This document shows, one piece after another, positions 24,100 to 37,100 of a stretch of DNA of 64,000 bases. The first letter of the stretch is position 1; every line of letters begins with the position of its first letter. The stretch covers positions 369,917 through 433,916 of the forward strand of contig JACAAK010000016.1 of NCBI GenBank assembly GCA_025093985.1, written 5' to 3'. The notes below the pieces were generated by a model, which was not told the origin of the DNA, did not search any database, and was given only the letters and a program-made list of their open reading frames with translations. The DNA comes from Calvatia gigantea (Eukaryota; Basidiomycota; Agaricomycetes; Agaricales; Lycoperdaceae). The position numbers and the translations under genes are program-made.

Positions 24100-24900
24100 G
24101 GTCTCCGTCACAGTGAGTAATGGTGACTGGTGTGTTAAAGACATGACAGGAAACCCGAGAGAGCTTGATTCGACACGAGAAGTGATGCTTTCGTGGTGGG
24201 ATTCATGGATGCCACTGTTGGCGGGAACGAGAGGAGGATGCGTAGGGTCCATACATATTTGGAACAGGCAGGGAGTCAGTCTCGTCGACGGTCCAGGAGG
24301 TGGATTAGATATGTATTGGTGTAAGATTAGGACGGATATAGCGAGACGTGGGACTTGGTGGTTGGGAAGGGTCTGGTTCGAGGGTGTCCGAGATCCTAAG
24401 CAATGGAGTCAAAGTGGGGCGCAGTCTCGGACCACCCCGCGCACAGTTTTAGCTCGCCTGCGTGTGGCCTTGGGTGAGATGGGAGATATGAGTTGTGTAG
24501 GAACGAGGAGCGGGGAGACGGTCAAGAAAATTCGTCACGTGTCATGCTCATCACGGATCAAGATGAGAGCGGCGATCGGCGTGCAACCCCATTCACATTG
24601 CCGCGTACAGTATTGAAGGCATGTGCCCATCCGAGAGAAACCATCATGAAAAGCACTCAACACTTAACTGCTTAGCTAGCAGCTGTGTATACTAGGAGTT
24701 TTCCACAGGCAGTTTGGCCCATACAGCACAATCGCAACTCAGCCGAACTTTCAACGTTTTCCAACTTCGGCGATGGAATATTCGCGTTGTTAATTCTGAA
24801 TGCAAGTCTCCCCCATTTAACTCTCCACCATTATCTGTCTGAACCTGGAGCAGATATTTGTCTCCACACACTTGCAAACAGTTAGTGTGCCATCTGATTT
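24100..24900. repeat. Duplicated blocks Y (copy 5) and H (copy 4)
   Basis: Collinear with 12040-12780; both pairs lie directly upstream of a NACHT relic. A plus-strand frame at 24083-24616 is open for 177 codons but is not held in the sister copies, so I do not call it a gene. Confidence 0.4.
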
Positions 24901-25079
24901 TTGCTCCCAAACGTCTCTCGCCCCGGTGTTTATCGGCAGTTTCAACAATGCACGCCATCCGGTGCTTGAACGACACAATCTCGTATGATGTCAGCTTTCA
25001 AATCCGTTATCACTCGAGAAAAGAGATAAGTATGTATACCGGTTCACCAATGTAACTTGCTGTTGAATCCCCGTGTTTA

Positions 25080-26830
25080 GCGCTCCACCTAATACTCCAT
25101 CATTTTCGAGAGAGACGAATTCGGCTCGTCCAAACCGACGTCCTGGAACGAAGCAAGACATCATAAACGCAACCCTCGGGCGCCACGACAGCAATCGAAT
25201 GAGACGTCCCCTCTGGCTCAATAACTCAGTGGTCGTTGGCAAATCCGCAGTCATCCAAGTACCCGCTCCGGCCGAAGCCGAAGACGGTGCGAGCAAGCTC
25301 GGCATAAATTTCTTCATTTCATGACTCAACGAATGCGCCGATCCCAATTAAGTCTTTGGCACAAATTACCTACCAGCTCGTAGTTAAGGATCTTGTTTAT
25401 TGTCCCCTGGGTATGTGGTGAGTTAATTTCAGACCGCTGGGAGAGCGAAATATTCGCATATTGACCTTTTGGAGAACTCGTGCTTTGTGGAAAGACACGG
25501 ATACTTGGGCAATGTACATCGATGAAATACACGAATGCAGCGGTGAGGGTCGGTGCCGTCTCAATGAACTCATTCCTGACACGATACCCAGAGGTGCTCC
25601 CGAATGTGAATCATCTCCAGCCGCCTAGAAAGCCACCTCCAAAACCTGGCCACTCGCGACGACGTCTTGCCTACCTACCATGAAGCGACCATCCTGTCAA
25701 TTTCGACACATGCCTGTCAAGATGTGAAACGGTACCTTCTTATCGAACTGACGAGGATCAAGGGCAGACATTCTTGCCTGGCGTTTTAAATGTCGTCGTG
25801 GTCGGTGAGGAGCCTACTCCTGGAGGTCGCACGAATGGCCTCAGGCCTTTTCGTTCCCGCGACCATTGTCGTGCTCTTTATCCTGTGAAGATACCCTAAT
25901 GCCGAATCCAATTCAATCACCCAACTCCACCATCCCCCTCAGCTCCCATCCACCAAGCTAATGCCGCATTCGATCTCGAAGAAAAACCACCCGACTTGGA
26001 TTCATTGGATCACCAAGCGATGTCCTGTGTCCACTCCCTGCCTCACGAATACGAATTGATTCCCTGGATTCATTATCCGTGATTCCACCTATGCTACCAG
26101 TTTGGTCGAGGTTGCGAGGATTTAACCGGCACACACCGTATAGTGCCCTCGCCCACTGGAATTAAATTTCGTCCATTAAAAGTCCCCAACCCAAGGGCAC
26201 CATGTCTTCGACCACTTGCCGCGTGTCATCTATGAACTATCTCAAGGATAGGGAAACACTCTGGATAAGATAGTGTGGATGTTCCAACTTCCGGATTCTC
26301 CAACAAATAACTGAGAGTGATGGCACACATGCGCATTCTTCGATTTACTCTTTCGTTAATCATGATCATCGATCAATACAGACAGGGTTGTTCTGGGATG
26401 GAATCATCCTGAATGAGGGAGCCAAAGGCGTTCTACGTGGTTCGGCGCACATGCAAACATTGGCCTCGCACCGCACAAGACAATTTCGATCTAACTCCAA
26501 ACTGCTCATGATTTCGGCTTTCGTATCTGAACAACTTGGCATCTCCGGCCGTGTCTTATGCAACAGATTCAGAGGTACTTCTGCCATCATCTCCGACTAC
26601 CCGCTGTACTATATACCTCACATACGGTACCAAGGTTGCCGCTGATCCATCTTCCTAGTCTCCGAGCGATCTATACGCATGACTCTCCACGTATGTGGTG
26701 GAAGGCCAAGTCACCAAATGTTTTCTCGTTGCTGACCGAATTACAAAAGGTCTATTTTTGTACGCGTCTGGTGGTCGGGTCGGGTGAGGTCGGTCCTATC
26801 TGAACCTCCATGTAATTCCCTCCACAACTA
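25080..26830 (+). pseudogene. NACHT/STAND NTPase (NLR-like) relic N5
   Basis: It opens with RRPGTKQDIINATLGRHD and then RRPLWLNNSVVVGKSAVIQ, a Walker A with its Gly-Lys-Ser kept. After AEAEDGASKLGINFFIS comes an in-frame stop, followed by LNECADPN. In sister N2 the same place reads QLNSRVDPN. Walker B appears as YIDEIHECSGEGRCRLNELI (about 25525-25575), with the second acidic residue pattern altered. ADIL..-type and YLP fragments follow. This is the longest uninterrupted NACHT start in the window but it is not intact. The C-terminal part (to 26830) is unclassified. Confidence 0.65.
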
Positions 26831-27084
26831 AATCTGGTCGCTCTAGCTGCACAAACGGCGTAGCTGATTCCGGGGAACGACAAACGTAAAAGCTGTTGTG
26901 TTGAGGCGAACGGGGGACGGGATTGTGATGGGCGTACTGCGGGATTCGGATTCCAGTGCTTTGAAGAATCATGCGGGGTGAAGATCCTGTTGAAACGAGG
27001 CGATTAGCCTCTCTTATATTCTTGAGCGTTAGATTGGTCCACCAAAATCACGAGTGAGATAGATTGAAGTACCATCTGTGCTTG

Positions 27085-27480
27085 TATTTGCAAATTCTTC
27101 GTGTTCAACGTAAAACATTGTCCGTGGTGTGATGGGCTCGACCTGGCCGTGCGATGAAGATTGCACTTACACTGTTGCCAGTCCATCAGCAGCGGCAATA
27201 ATGCATAAACTCTGGGGAGGCGCTACCTTTTCACCGGGATGCACTGCCTGACATCAACACTAGGCCAAATACGTTCGTCCCAGCCATGGCTATTCCGGGA
27301 CTGTGCCAAACACACCTCGGAAGGGATCTTTTTCTAGCAGAGAACAATGGTGAATAATGTTCTAGCATCCATCCATGATTAGAACATGACATATACTCAG
27401 GGAAGAGCTCAATCTCTGGCACAGGAAGTGATATATTCGTGGTGAGATTCGCTGGCGCGGTTGATACATGATGCATGATG
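27085..27480. repeat. Duplicated block Z+Y, copy 4
   Basis: Second copy of 3410-3900. It is directly followed by a short ATGCATGATGCATGA repeat (about 27470-27485) and then by the truncated 7-TM copy E, so the join is probably a rearrangement point. Confidence 0.55.
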
Positions 27481-27489
27481 CATGAACGT

Positions 27490-27930
27490 TCATACTTGGT
27501 TATGTTTCTCTTGCATTAATTTTTCACGACAGGCGTATCTCGCATTGGATTCACGGGTGATCCAATTAGCTTACATCAATCATGCCTAACTTTCCTGGAG
27601 GGTCCGTTGGCTTACAAAGATCTGGAAAGTTCAACAGTCGGAATGTACATCACAGCAGGTGGTGCCCTCGACTTGGCTGTCAAAGTCATGACGATGGCAA
27701 TACAGGTCAGTCATCAGTACTATTTGTCGGTATCGCTGGACACCCCATCCCGATAGATCTGGCGTGTGCGGAGCAAGCTCACGAGTTTACAATGGAAACG
27801 TGACGTCCAGATCATCACTGATGAAACCAGCGGCGCTTGGTCTCGCTTACCTGTGACCACGGTTGTGGGGGACGTTGGGTTCTCCACCAGCATCCCATTC
27901 TGGGTTGATCATTTAGCTTTTCATGTTGGT
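27490..27930 (+). pseudogene. 7-TM membrane protein family, copy E (truncated and internally deleted)
   Basis: It begins inside exon 1 (TM2 region), runs through AVKVMTMAIQ, intron 1 and the first codons of exon 2 (IWRVR), and then jumps straight into exon 5 (LTSLQWKRDVQI, the cytoplasmic tail). Exons 3 and 4 and most of exon 2 are missing. Base changes relative to copy B are mainly transitions. The 3' flank (27930-28180) follows that of copy B closely, so this is a relic of the B subtype. Confidence 0.65.
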
Positions 27931-28479
27931 CTTCTTTTGTTTTGGTATCATGGTTCTTCAGGCACCCATCCAGGAAGTTGGTCATCCTGTAATTTATGTA
28001 TATTTCAGAGGGGAGATTTGAAAATGAATGGACTGTTCATGTAACGTTGGGTGTACTATGGAACGAATGGGCAAGAGTTTTCGGCCTCCACTTGCACCCG
28101 CTACGGCATATTAACACAGATACAAGGCTGAGAGGTTAATAGGATGCGTGAAGGGATGACGAGAAATCAAGATCTCCCCACCTTGTGAGCGTGTATCTGG
28201 GAACCTGCCTGAGAAGTCTGTTGTGACCACGTCTGACAGATGTAGTTGACGCGATGTGCGGATATTGACTTCGTTTGGCGTATGAGGTCACTGTTTATAC
28301 AGCGCATCGGGCGTATCTGATTAGCGCAGACTCCTCCCAGAGGAAATTGTGACTCATATCCCACTTTCCGTGGCATGACTTGGTCCATTTCCCAGCATCT
28401 CCCCCATTGTAACCATTACCGACAGCGTCATCTGCGAGAAATAAATCTGTCTGAGAGAAGTGAGTAGTTTGTCGTTCAC

Positions 28480-28964
28480 TTTCAGCAATTTTCCAGCCGC
28501 TTAGGATCACTGTTGCTTGAATCTCAGTACGTAGCCCGACGATAATTGCTCCACTGAGTGCCATTGTTTCTTCTTGCATGGAAACCTTGTTGGTGTGGGT
28601 GTCGGCGGGCGTCGCAGGTATAGGAGAGGTTGAGGGCAAGATCATTGTAGCAACGACAGTGGAGAGAGATATGCGGTTTCGTGCTCGTGGTACGACGCCG
28701 TTTTCCATCTAAGTCTGGGTCCGCAAGTGACATCGTGTTGAGTGGTTGACAAAACACACCTTCTTCCTTCGTCCTATCTAATCGATTGGGCTAATTCTCT
28801 CTCCTCAACCAATTCCCGGCTGGAGAGTAGATGAAGATTAATAACGGCGCTGGATGTTCGAGACTGGGGACGAATATTATGAGATCTGTAATGTGGGTTT
28901 TAGAACATTGAACCTAGCCCGAGACAACAACGAACTTACTTCCGTGATGAGCGTCGGAATACAT
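28480..28964 (-). pseudogene. Family G1, copy 3
   Basis: Mini-exon MYSDAHH at 28964, then a GTAAGT-type donor. The later exon reads ALSGAIIVGLRTEIQATVIL and SGWKIAESERQTTHF, the longest open part of this family in the window, and continues below 28480 (LADDAVGNGYNGGDAG). Function unknown. Confidence 0.45.
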
Positions 28965-29209
28965 CGTGAACGGGACGAATACGTTCCCCACTCCATTCAC
29001 TGACCAATGCCCCAAAGGACCAGGTCACCGGATCGAATCCACTTCGATACCTAAGCTCCTCCCATCACCGTCCCAAGCAATCAAAATCACATCTGCAGGT
29101 TTAAACAAAAACGCCGCCACGATTCATGTAACTTCAGGACCATTAGGACTACGTTGAGGTAGTATAGTTTCGTGGGCCGGGGGCGTTCTTTCAATTGGTT
29201 TCGGACAGT

Positions 29210-29780
29210 CGTCGGGCGAGGAGGTGGGTGAATTTTTGCGGTTGATAGAGGTGAGGCGGGTGTCGTTGTCGGTCGGAACAGCCTGTTCGTATCGCCCTCG
29301 GAAGAGCTGCATCATTTGCTTTGTTCCTCTGCATCCATTTGCGCATAACCTGAGCCGCCTCGTGCATAGTCTGTTTCGAGAATACAATGGCATATTTGAT
29401 ACCGTTTCGCGTGTCCAGGCCACCGACGAGGTTCGGATGGGCGTGCCGGAGAACTTTAATCCAGTGAGCCCTCGGACTTTGAAGAGCCATGCGAGGTGCG
29501 GGTCCCATTGAAACAAAACAGCCCATTTGTTTCGCATTCCCCATAGCGTTCAGTATCGCCACCAATCACGAGATAAAACGAAGTACAATCTGCACTCTTG
29601 TCAGCATCAACAAAATGGTGTGTCATGAACAAAGACGCACCCCGCCTCTGTACAACAGCTCCACCCAAGAACCACTCCCCCAAATCAACTAACTTGAGAA
29701 CACTGCTCTCCTCGACCAGCCTATCTCCGTCATCCTGGTAACACCTTTTCCATCTCCTCCTGCAGAGCCTCACTCCCTAC
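29210..29780 (-). pseudogene. Family G2, copy 5
   Basis: Open in pieces: RLVEESSVLKLVDLGEWFLG, GGAVVQRRGASLFMTHHFVD and DKSADCTSFYLVIGGD, then in another frame VFSKQTMHEAAQVMRKWMQ. Two frames are needed for one protein. Either introns I cannot place or frameshifts lie between. Not recognised. Confidence 0.45.
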
Positions 29781-29809
29781 ATCCACCCTTTTGGGCCATG
29801 GCTATTCCT

Positions 29810-30585
29810 AAACACATGCTAGGAGGAGTTTGCCTTCGGCACAGTGAGTAATGACGTCCGAGTGTCATACATGGCTGGGACGTGATGTATTCTCGCGAAA
29901 TGCTGGGTCTCCGACACGAGGAGTGATATGTTCATAGTGGGATTTATTGATGTAATTGTTGCCGGCAACGAGAGAAGACAAGGCGTGAGGCCTATATTTG
30001 GAGCGGACATGAATGTATCGATGATGAGTATGACGAGGCGTGACACTACCTGGTGGTTGGGAAGAGGGGGTCTGTTTTTGAAAATGCCGAAGATCCCAGG
30101 CGGTGAGGTGGCTTGGGTCCACCCAGGCTGCACATTCGACTCACCTGTGCATGGCCTCGGGTGAGAAGGGAGGGTTAGATTTGAGTCGTGTATGAACGAA
30201 CATGGTGGGTAACACCGCCACACGGATCAAATGAAAGTGAAAATCAACTCCGCTGACGGCGTCTCCTCCGAGTCTCTCTCAGAAGCGACCAGGGCTCAAA
30301 CACTCATGTGCCGAGTCACCAATCAATTTATGTCACCGCAGTGGACATATTCAGCACAACAACAACCCTCAGCCAAGCTTTATGGCAGAACATCTGCGTC
30401 GTTATTCCGACTCAGGTACCCTGCGCCCAACGGTCCGTCTAAACCGGGAGCAGGTTTTTCTCCCCACACACCTTCAAGCTGTTGCACGCAATCTGGTTAT
30501 CATTCCTAAAGGCCTATTGCCTTCGACGAACACCAGCAAGTTGGACAACCCAATCGCGCGTGTTATCAGCCATAAATTATAATAG
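29810..30585. repeat. Duplicated blocks Y (copy 6) and H (copy 5)
   Basis: Collinear with 19570-20470. Block H frame 30382-30582 encodes RRYSDSGTLRPTVRLNREQ and TNTSKLDNPIARVISHKL, then a stop. Confidence 0.4.
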
Positions 30586-31080
30586 GAGATCCGGGACCAA
30601 CTCGTCTATGGGCACCCTAAACACACATTCCTTATGCATAGCCAAGCGTGTATCATGTCGCCTCCACAGTACTATCCGGCAGTTGTGCTGGTAACCATGT
30701 TCAACATTCTTGATTTGGTTACTTCTGCTATTTTCTGTAAATGATGGTTCAAGACGAACACAATTCGGGGACCTTCAGAGCCAGGAATTATTGATGTACA
30801 TCATGAGCTCAGTTGCCTTACCTAGAGTAGCCTACCCATAAACAGTCTGCGACATTGCGAGCGTAATCCGTCCATACGTTTCATGAGGACATCCGAAACC
30901 ACCTTGCCAGTTTCCCAGGTTTGTTCAGGAAGGAATCGGGGTCTGTTTCACTCTGGTAATTCTTGTACGTGTCTCCCTTCAGTGGAGAGAGAAGGGTGGA
31001 TACCGAAAAGCATATTCGGAATTTGCATGATCGAAGCGGGTAACCAGTGATTTTTCCAAATGTAGTTCGACTGAGGTTTA
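30585..31080 (+). repeat. Duplicated block G3, copy 3; right end of the array
   Basis: It matches 20560-21090 until about 31075 (TTTTTCCAAATGTAGTTCGACTG), after which homology with the other units stops. No 7-TM gene follows here. Confidence 0.45.
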
Positions 31081-32110
31081 AAAGTTCGGGCGTTAGAAAA
31101 TTCTGCTAAGTCGTATTTGATGGGGGCGGAAGTATGTGTGGGATACCGGACCGGTGATTGCTCAGCGAATTCTGAAATGACGCTGGTTCTGGCGTTGATT
31201 TGTTAGGACACTGGAGGTACTTATTTGTGGGAAGAAACTTAGGGACAATGGTGCCGTGGAGGCGAGTCGGATCGGATGTAGTTTGGCCGATACTCGCTTC
31301 CGACGTCAAGGTTTTTTATTTTACTTTCGAGCTGCAAATAGCTACTGTACGCTCATCTTTGCGCGATTCACGATTACAGACCATTACAAAGCCAAGTTTA
31401 AAGCGACACGTAAGGCAGAGGGCAGTGGGACCAAGGAGTCATCGTCTCGGGTAAAGATGGGCCTACGCAATGCCTGCATTTTGGACATGGTTCTCGATGT
31501 AGGAGCTCAATGGGTCGCGCCATTGGTTTCTATCCTAGTTGATGGCTGAACGTTAAAGCTTTTAAAGGCTGCCGGCGTATTCCATGTTTTGTGCTCGGTT
31601 TATACAGGAGCCACCAGAATAAATCACAAGATTTCAAGTTCAGCCAGATAGGGTGTGACCACCCGAAACTCGGAGGCGATGATAGTGTAATAACATAGGC
31701 CCACGCCGACGGTTTGGGGCAACAATACACACAGGACGCCACCGGCCGATTCAAGCCCGTTCATTACTTATACACTACCTTACCCGTTACTGCGTGGCCA
31801 ATTTTCGACAAGGGGATGGCCCAATGGTCAATTCGATTCTTGTTCCATTAATGCTTTCGGAGAATTCGGAAAAAATAAACGATCTACTGAGATAAAACAC
31901 GACCAAGAGATTGCTACAAGCGTCCAAGAACCAAGACATGTGCTACCCGGGACCTTCGAGCGGTACTTAAGTCGAAAGTGTCGGCGGGCCGGATGTTGTG
32001 TGTCGCGCAACCGCCAGATGTTGATCTAAAATGAGGCCATAGCGCGGGGAGAGAGAGGGTGGGGGGAGGCCTGGGTCAAGGATAGAAAGCGCAAGGGTAG
32101 AAATTCCACC
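31081..32110. other. No gene recognised
   Basis: Single-copy sequence within this window between the array and the oxidoreductase gene. Short open frames only; a GA-rich run lies at 32041-32070. Nothing supports a gene. Confidence 0.4.
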
Positions 32111-32114
32111 TTAA

Positions 32115-33563
<1,449 letters not shown>

Positions 33564-34182
33564 TCTGGAAGGCTAGCGATGGACAATCCAGGAACAATAA
33601 TGTACGAGCAGCTTTTATTAGTTGAGGGTGGTGGAAGAGGGAGAGGTATGGTTGGAAAATCGATCTTGTGTCCTGATTCATATTCGAGGCTGCATCAATC
33701 CTCGGGTAGATATAAATCCAGGGATCCGGAGATAATCGATACGGGACGGACGAAAAGCGGTACAAGGTAAATACCAGATGCAAATAACGCGCAAATCCGT
33801 CGTTTGAGAAGTAGCGCTTGGCATGGAATTCTTGTGCATGATTGCAATATGGAGAGTACGTGAGTTGCTGATTTGATGACTTATCCGCGAGGGCGTTGAA
33901 TGGCACCAGTTTTAATACCAAACTAGTGAAGTAGATGGGCATAGAATTGATTAATGCGGGAGCTTAAATGCAATGACGAAGAGAACGGAAGCAAACCGGA
34001 ATATACTTTGGCCGCCAGCCGCCCATCCTCGGCCTGAAGGAGTTCATTAACGTTTATTATCATTGGTGAATTTTCTTGGCGGAAACGAGGTGATTAGATC
34101 ATCGATCAAGTCAAACTACAGCACTACAAACTGATGAGATAGCAACACAAATAAAACAGCGAAGGCGTAACAACCATCTAAA
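33564..34182. other. Intergenic region between two minus-strand genes
   Basis: It holds the 5' flank of the oxidoreductase and the 3' flank of the condensin gene. No gene or clear motif was seen. Confidence 0.5.
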
Positions 34183-37100
34183 TCAATCTTCGACCAATAA
34201 ACCACTCACTTCTTCCTCCTCGTCTTCAGAGTCGGGCCCAAGTATTGAGTCATCCTCCAAGGAGCTCAGCGACGAAGGCGTACTGGGCGCTGGGGTGAGC
34301 GGTTCGAGAAGCTCACTAATATCCCTATCCAAAGCCCCCTCATCTTCCCCCTCGTCTTCTGCCTTCACCTTGCGGGATTTACTGATGTAAACCGTGTTCG
34401 TTATTATGGGCGGTAATAGCGGGTCAAGAGTACCTACGTCTTCGAAGGAGGAGCTTTCTTGTTTCTGGGTGTTTCTTCGTGATTCTCATCCTCACTATCG
34501 GTGATAACGATTGGTTGAGTGGGTATCTTGCCAGTCCTGGTTATTCGGCTCTAATGAGAAATGCTTGCACATCTCTAAATACGGAATGACGTACGCGGCA
34601 CGTTTGGGCATTACCCTGGTCTTGACGGCTGGTTGCGGAGTGCCAGATTCCTCTTCCTCGGATTCGTCATCTGAACCTGAGACCCGTCTCCTCCTGACGA
34701 AAAGACCATTTCAGGATATCATCCCGGGACCTGCTGAAAGCGACTCACTTTTCAGCTTTTGGCTTATCACGTCTGCTCTCAGAGGATTGTGTTGCGTCGG
34801 TGGCCGTACTAGCGACGCTCGTTGACCGCCTGTCAAATTTCGTCAATATTTTATCGCAAACATTCATCAAGAGAAAGCGTGGCAGACCTCTTCCTTCCTC
34901 GTTTCCTCGGCTCAGGATCAATAAGCTCGCCATCGTCCTCGGGAATGATGTCATCTAAGAACTCAAATAGGTCTTGCAGTTCTTCTAGTTTTCGAAGCTC
35001 TTCTTCCTTAAGCTCGAGTTGCTTCTCAAACTTCTTGGATATTAATATATCGAATTTGGACAGTGCATTCCGACTTGTAGTATCTTTCAATGGGCGACGC
35101 TAAACTTCCCGTGAGTTGCTGAATAGGAGGCAGCACAAAAAAATCCACCGCCATAACAGCATCTATGTACAACTTCAACCGCCGGATAAGTTCATCGTCT
35201 ACAACATCTGGGATGTACAATTTAGAGAACGCCTGACAGAAGACTTTCTTGTCGTCCCCTGCACAGATTGTCAGCCATCGTTTCCCCAGCTGGAAACACA
35301 ACCCCCTACTGTCAAAGTCAAAATTCTGTTTCAGGAACTCCTTCAGGATCTCGACCGCGAGCTTAATGTGGAGAGACTCATTCTCTTGGATCTCTTTCTC
35401 ATTTGCGAGTCCATTGGCGAGGCTAACGGATAACAATCGGGCCTTCAGTATTCCTGTCTAGGATCGGTGGACAAAGAAACATACATAGTGGTATTCAGCC
35501 GAGTGGGATCCGTTAGATCCACGAAGAGGTTAACAATCTGCGAGGGCGCCGTTATCTCTTCACCTTTCTCCAAGTCGGCTCGCAGTTTCTTCATTTCTGA
35601 AAACACGCGGAGGAAAATCTGGAGAGGATACATTCAGCTTCGGGGGTAGACAATGCAGAACTGCGAGAAGACTGACGTCCATGATGTTCCTCTGGTTGGT
35701 GACAGAGGAGCAACTGTACACAGGGAAGAAGGAAGTCAAACATTGTCGCAATTCTTGATTCCCAAACGTCGCTGGTGGAAGGTATGCGAGCATCAAGTTG
35801 GCTACGGACTGCTCAAGTCCTGCTCAGATTAGGTATCACTTTCCAAGATCAAAAGTCTTACATTAATATCGCGCGCGACCCCAGCAAGAACGAGCTTGGA
35901 AACTCCGAGGCATATTGTCGCAAGCACCTTCGGATCACGCTCTTCACGCAACCTCCTCAGGAGGAAGTCATCTGTAATTTCTGTGACCTAATTCGATGTT
36001 AGACACCTAAGGATGTTGAAGAAACATGTCTTATGAATTCACCTTTTGAGGTACGGATCTTGCAAAGGCCAAATCGTGCACCATAAGCATGTCAAAGATA
36101 ATTTTATACAATGTCGGCTTCATTTTGTCGGGAGAACTGAGGGTCTGGCTCTTAAAGAAGTCGACTGAGTTCAGAGCTCGTTTCTGCGGACGGGCACGTT
36201 AAGAATGAAGTAATCCGAGGGGGACGCTCGTACCCTAGCAATCGAACAACAAAGCCCCAAGCTAATAAACGCCTTCTCGCGAACGTGAGCGTCTTTAATA
36301 TGAATCGAGGGTACGATCAGGTCGCGCATGAGTCCCTCGAGCGTGGAGTTCTCCTCAAAGGTCTGGTCCAAATAGTCAGAAAACACCAGTATCGCTTACA
36401 GGGGGACTCACGCTATTGACTCGCTCCAGCATGGCAATAGAGAGCACCAAGCAACGGGAGTCAACCTCGAGCGCACGCTTCTTCTCTGCTTCAGTTTTCT
36501 CTCGTGGTGGTGGGCGTGGCTTGGGCGTAGCAACTGGAGTCTCAGCGAAGCTCGCCTCGGGATCATTCTAAAAAAGTGGTGCCATTAGTGTTTGACCATT
36601 GGAGCCGTAGGAATAACTCACGACAGGCTCCTCGGGTTCGTCCGTAAATGGATCCCTCAGGTCAGAAATCATTTCAACCACAAGCCGGATGAGGTCTTTC
36701 TCGCCCGTGGTGAGTTTCCTGAGTACGTCTAGACAAAATCCAACTAAAGACTCAGGAAGGGTCCTCCTTTGACGCCATTTCACCTAAGCGCCATTTCGTC
36801 AGGGGTGGAACACTGAAGCGAAGCCAGACCTACTCACGGACGAGAGGAAACATAACACGTCTCCCGATCTCATCACTATAGTCCAAGTTGACAGCCGTCT
36901 TGAGCATTTCCGCGAGGATCGCCTCTTTATCACAAAGTTCGTCCTCCCTCTCGTGGAGTTCTGCATCATCAAATTCTCGCACCAGTTTGTCGTCCAAAAA
37001 GTTTTGGTATGCGGCAGACAGATCATTCCAGGCTTTGTGAATGATCGTGGCGAGAACAGACACTGTCGGTAGAGCTTCCTCTAACCGTTTCTCGTCCTTA

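Noticed and set aside
24083..24616. 177-codon open frame on plus
   Set aside because: The same duplicated block at 12040-12300 and 29810-30190 does not keep this frame; the opposite strand shows the shared exon-like reading.
1..31080. Classic repeat-induced point mutation giving AT-rich DNA
   Set aside because: The array is not AT-rich overall and keeps many CpGs; loss is confined to patches and to the right-hand repeats, so CpG-directed deamination fits better than whole-repeat RIP.
35640..35700. Frameshift in the condensin gene
   Set aside because: A 58-nt intron (GTCAGT..TCCAG) joins NIMD to IFLRVFSEMKK in frame.
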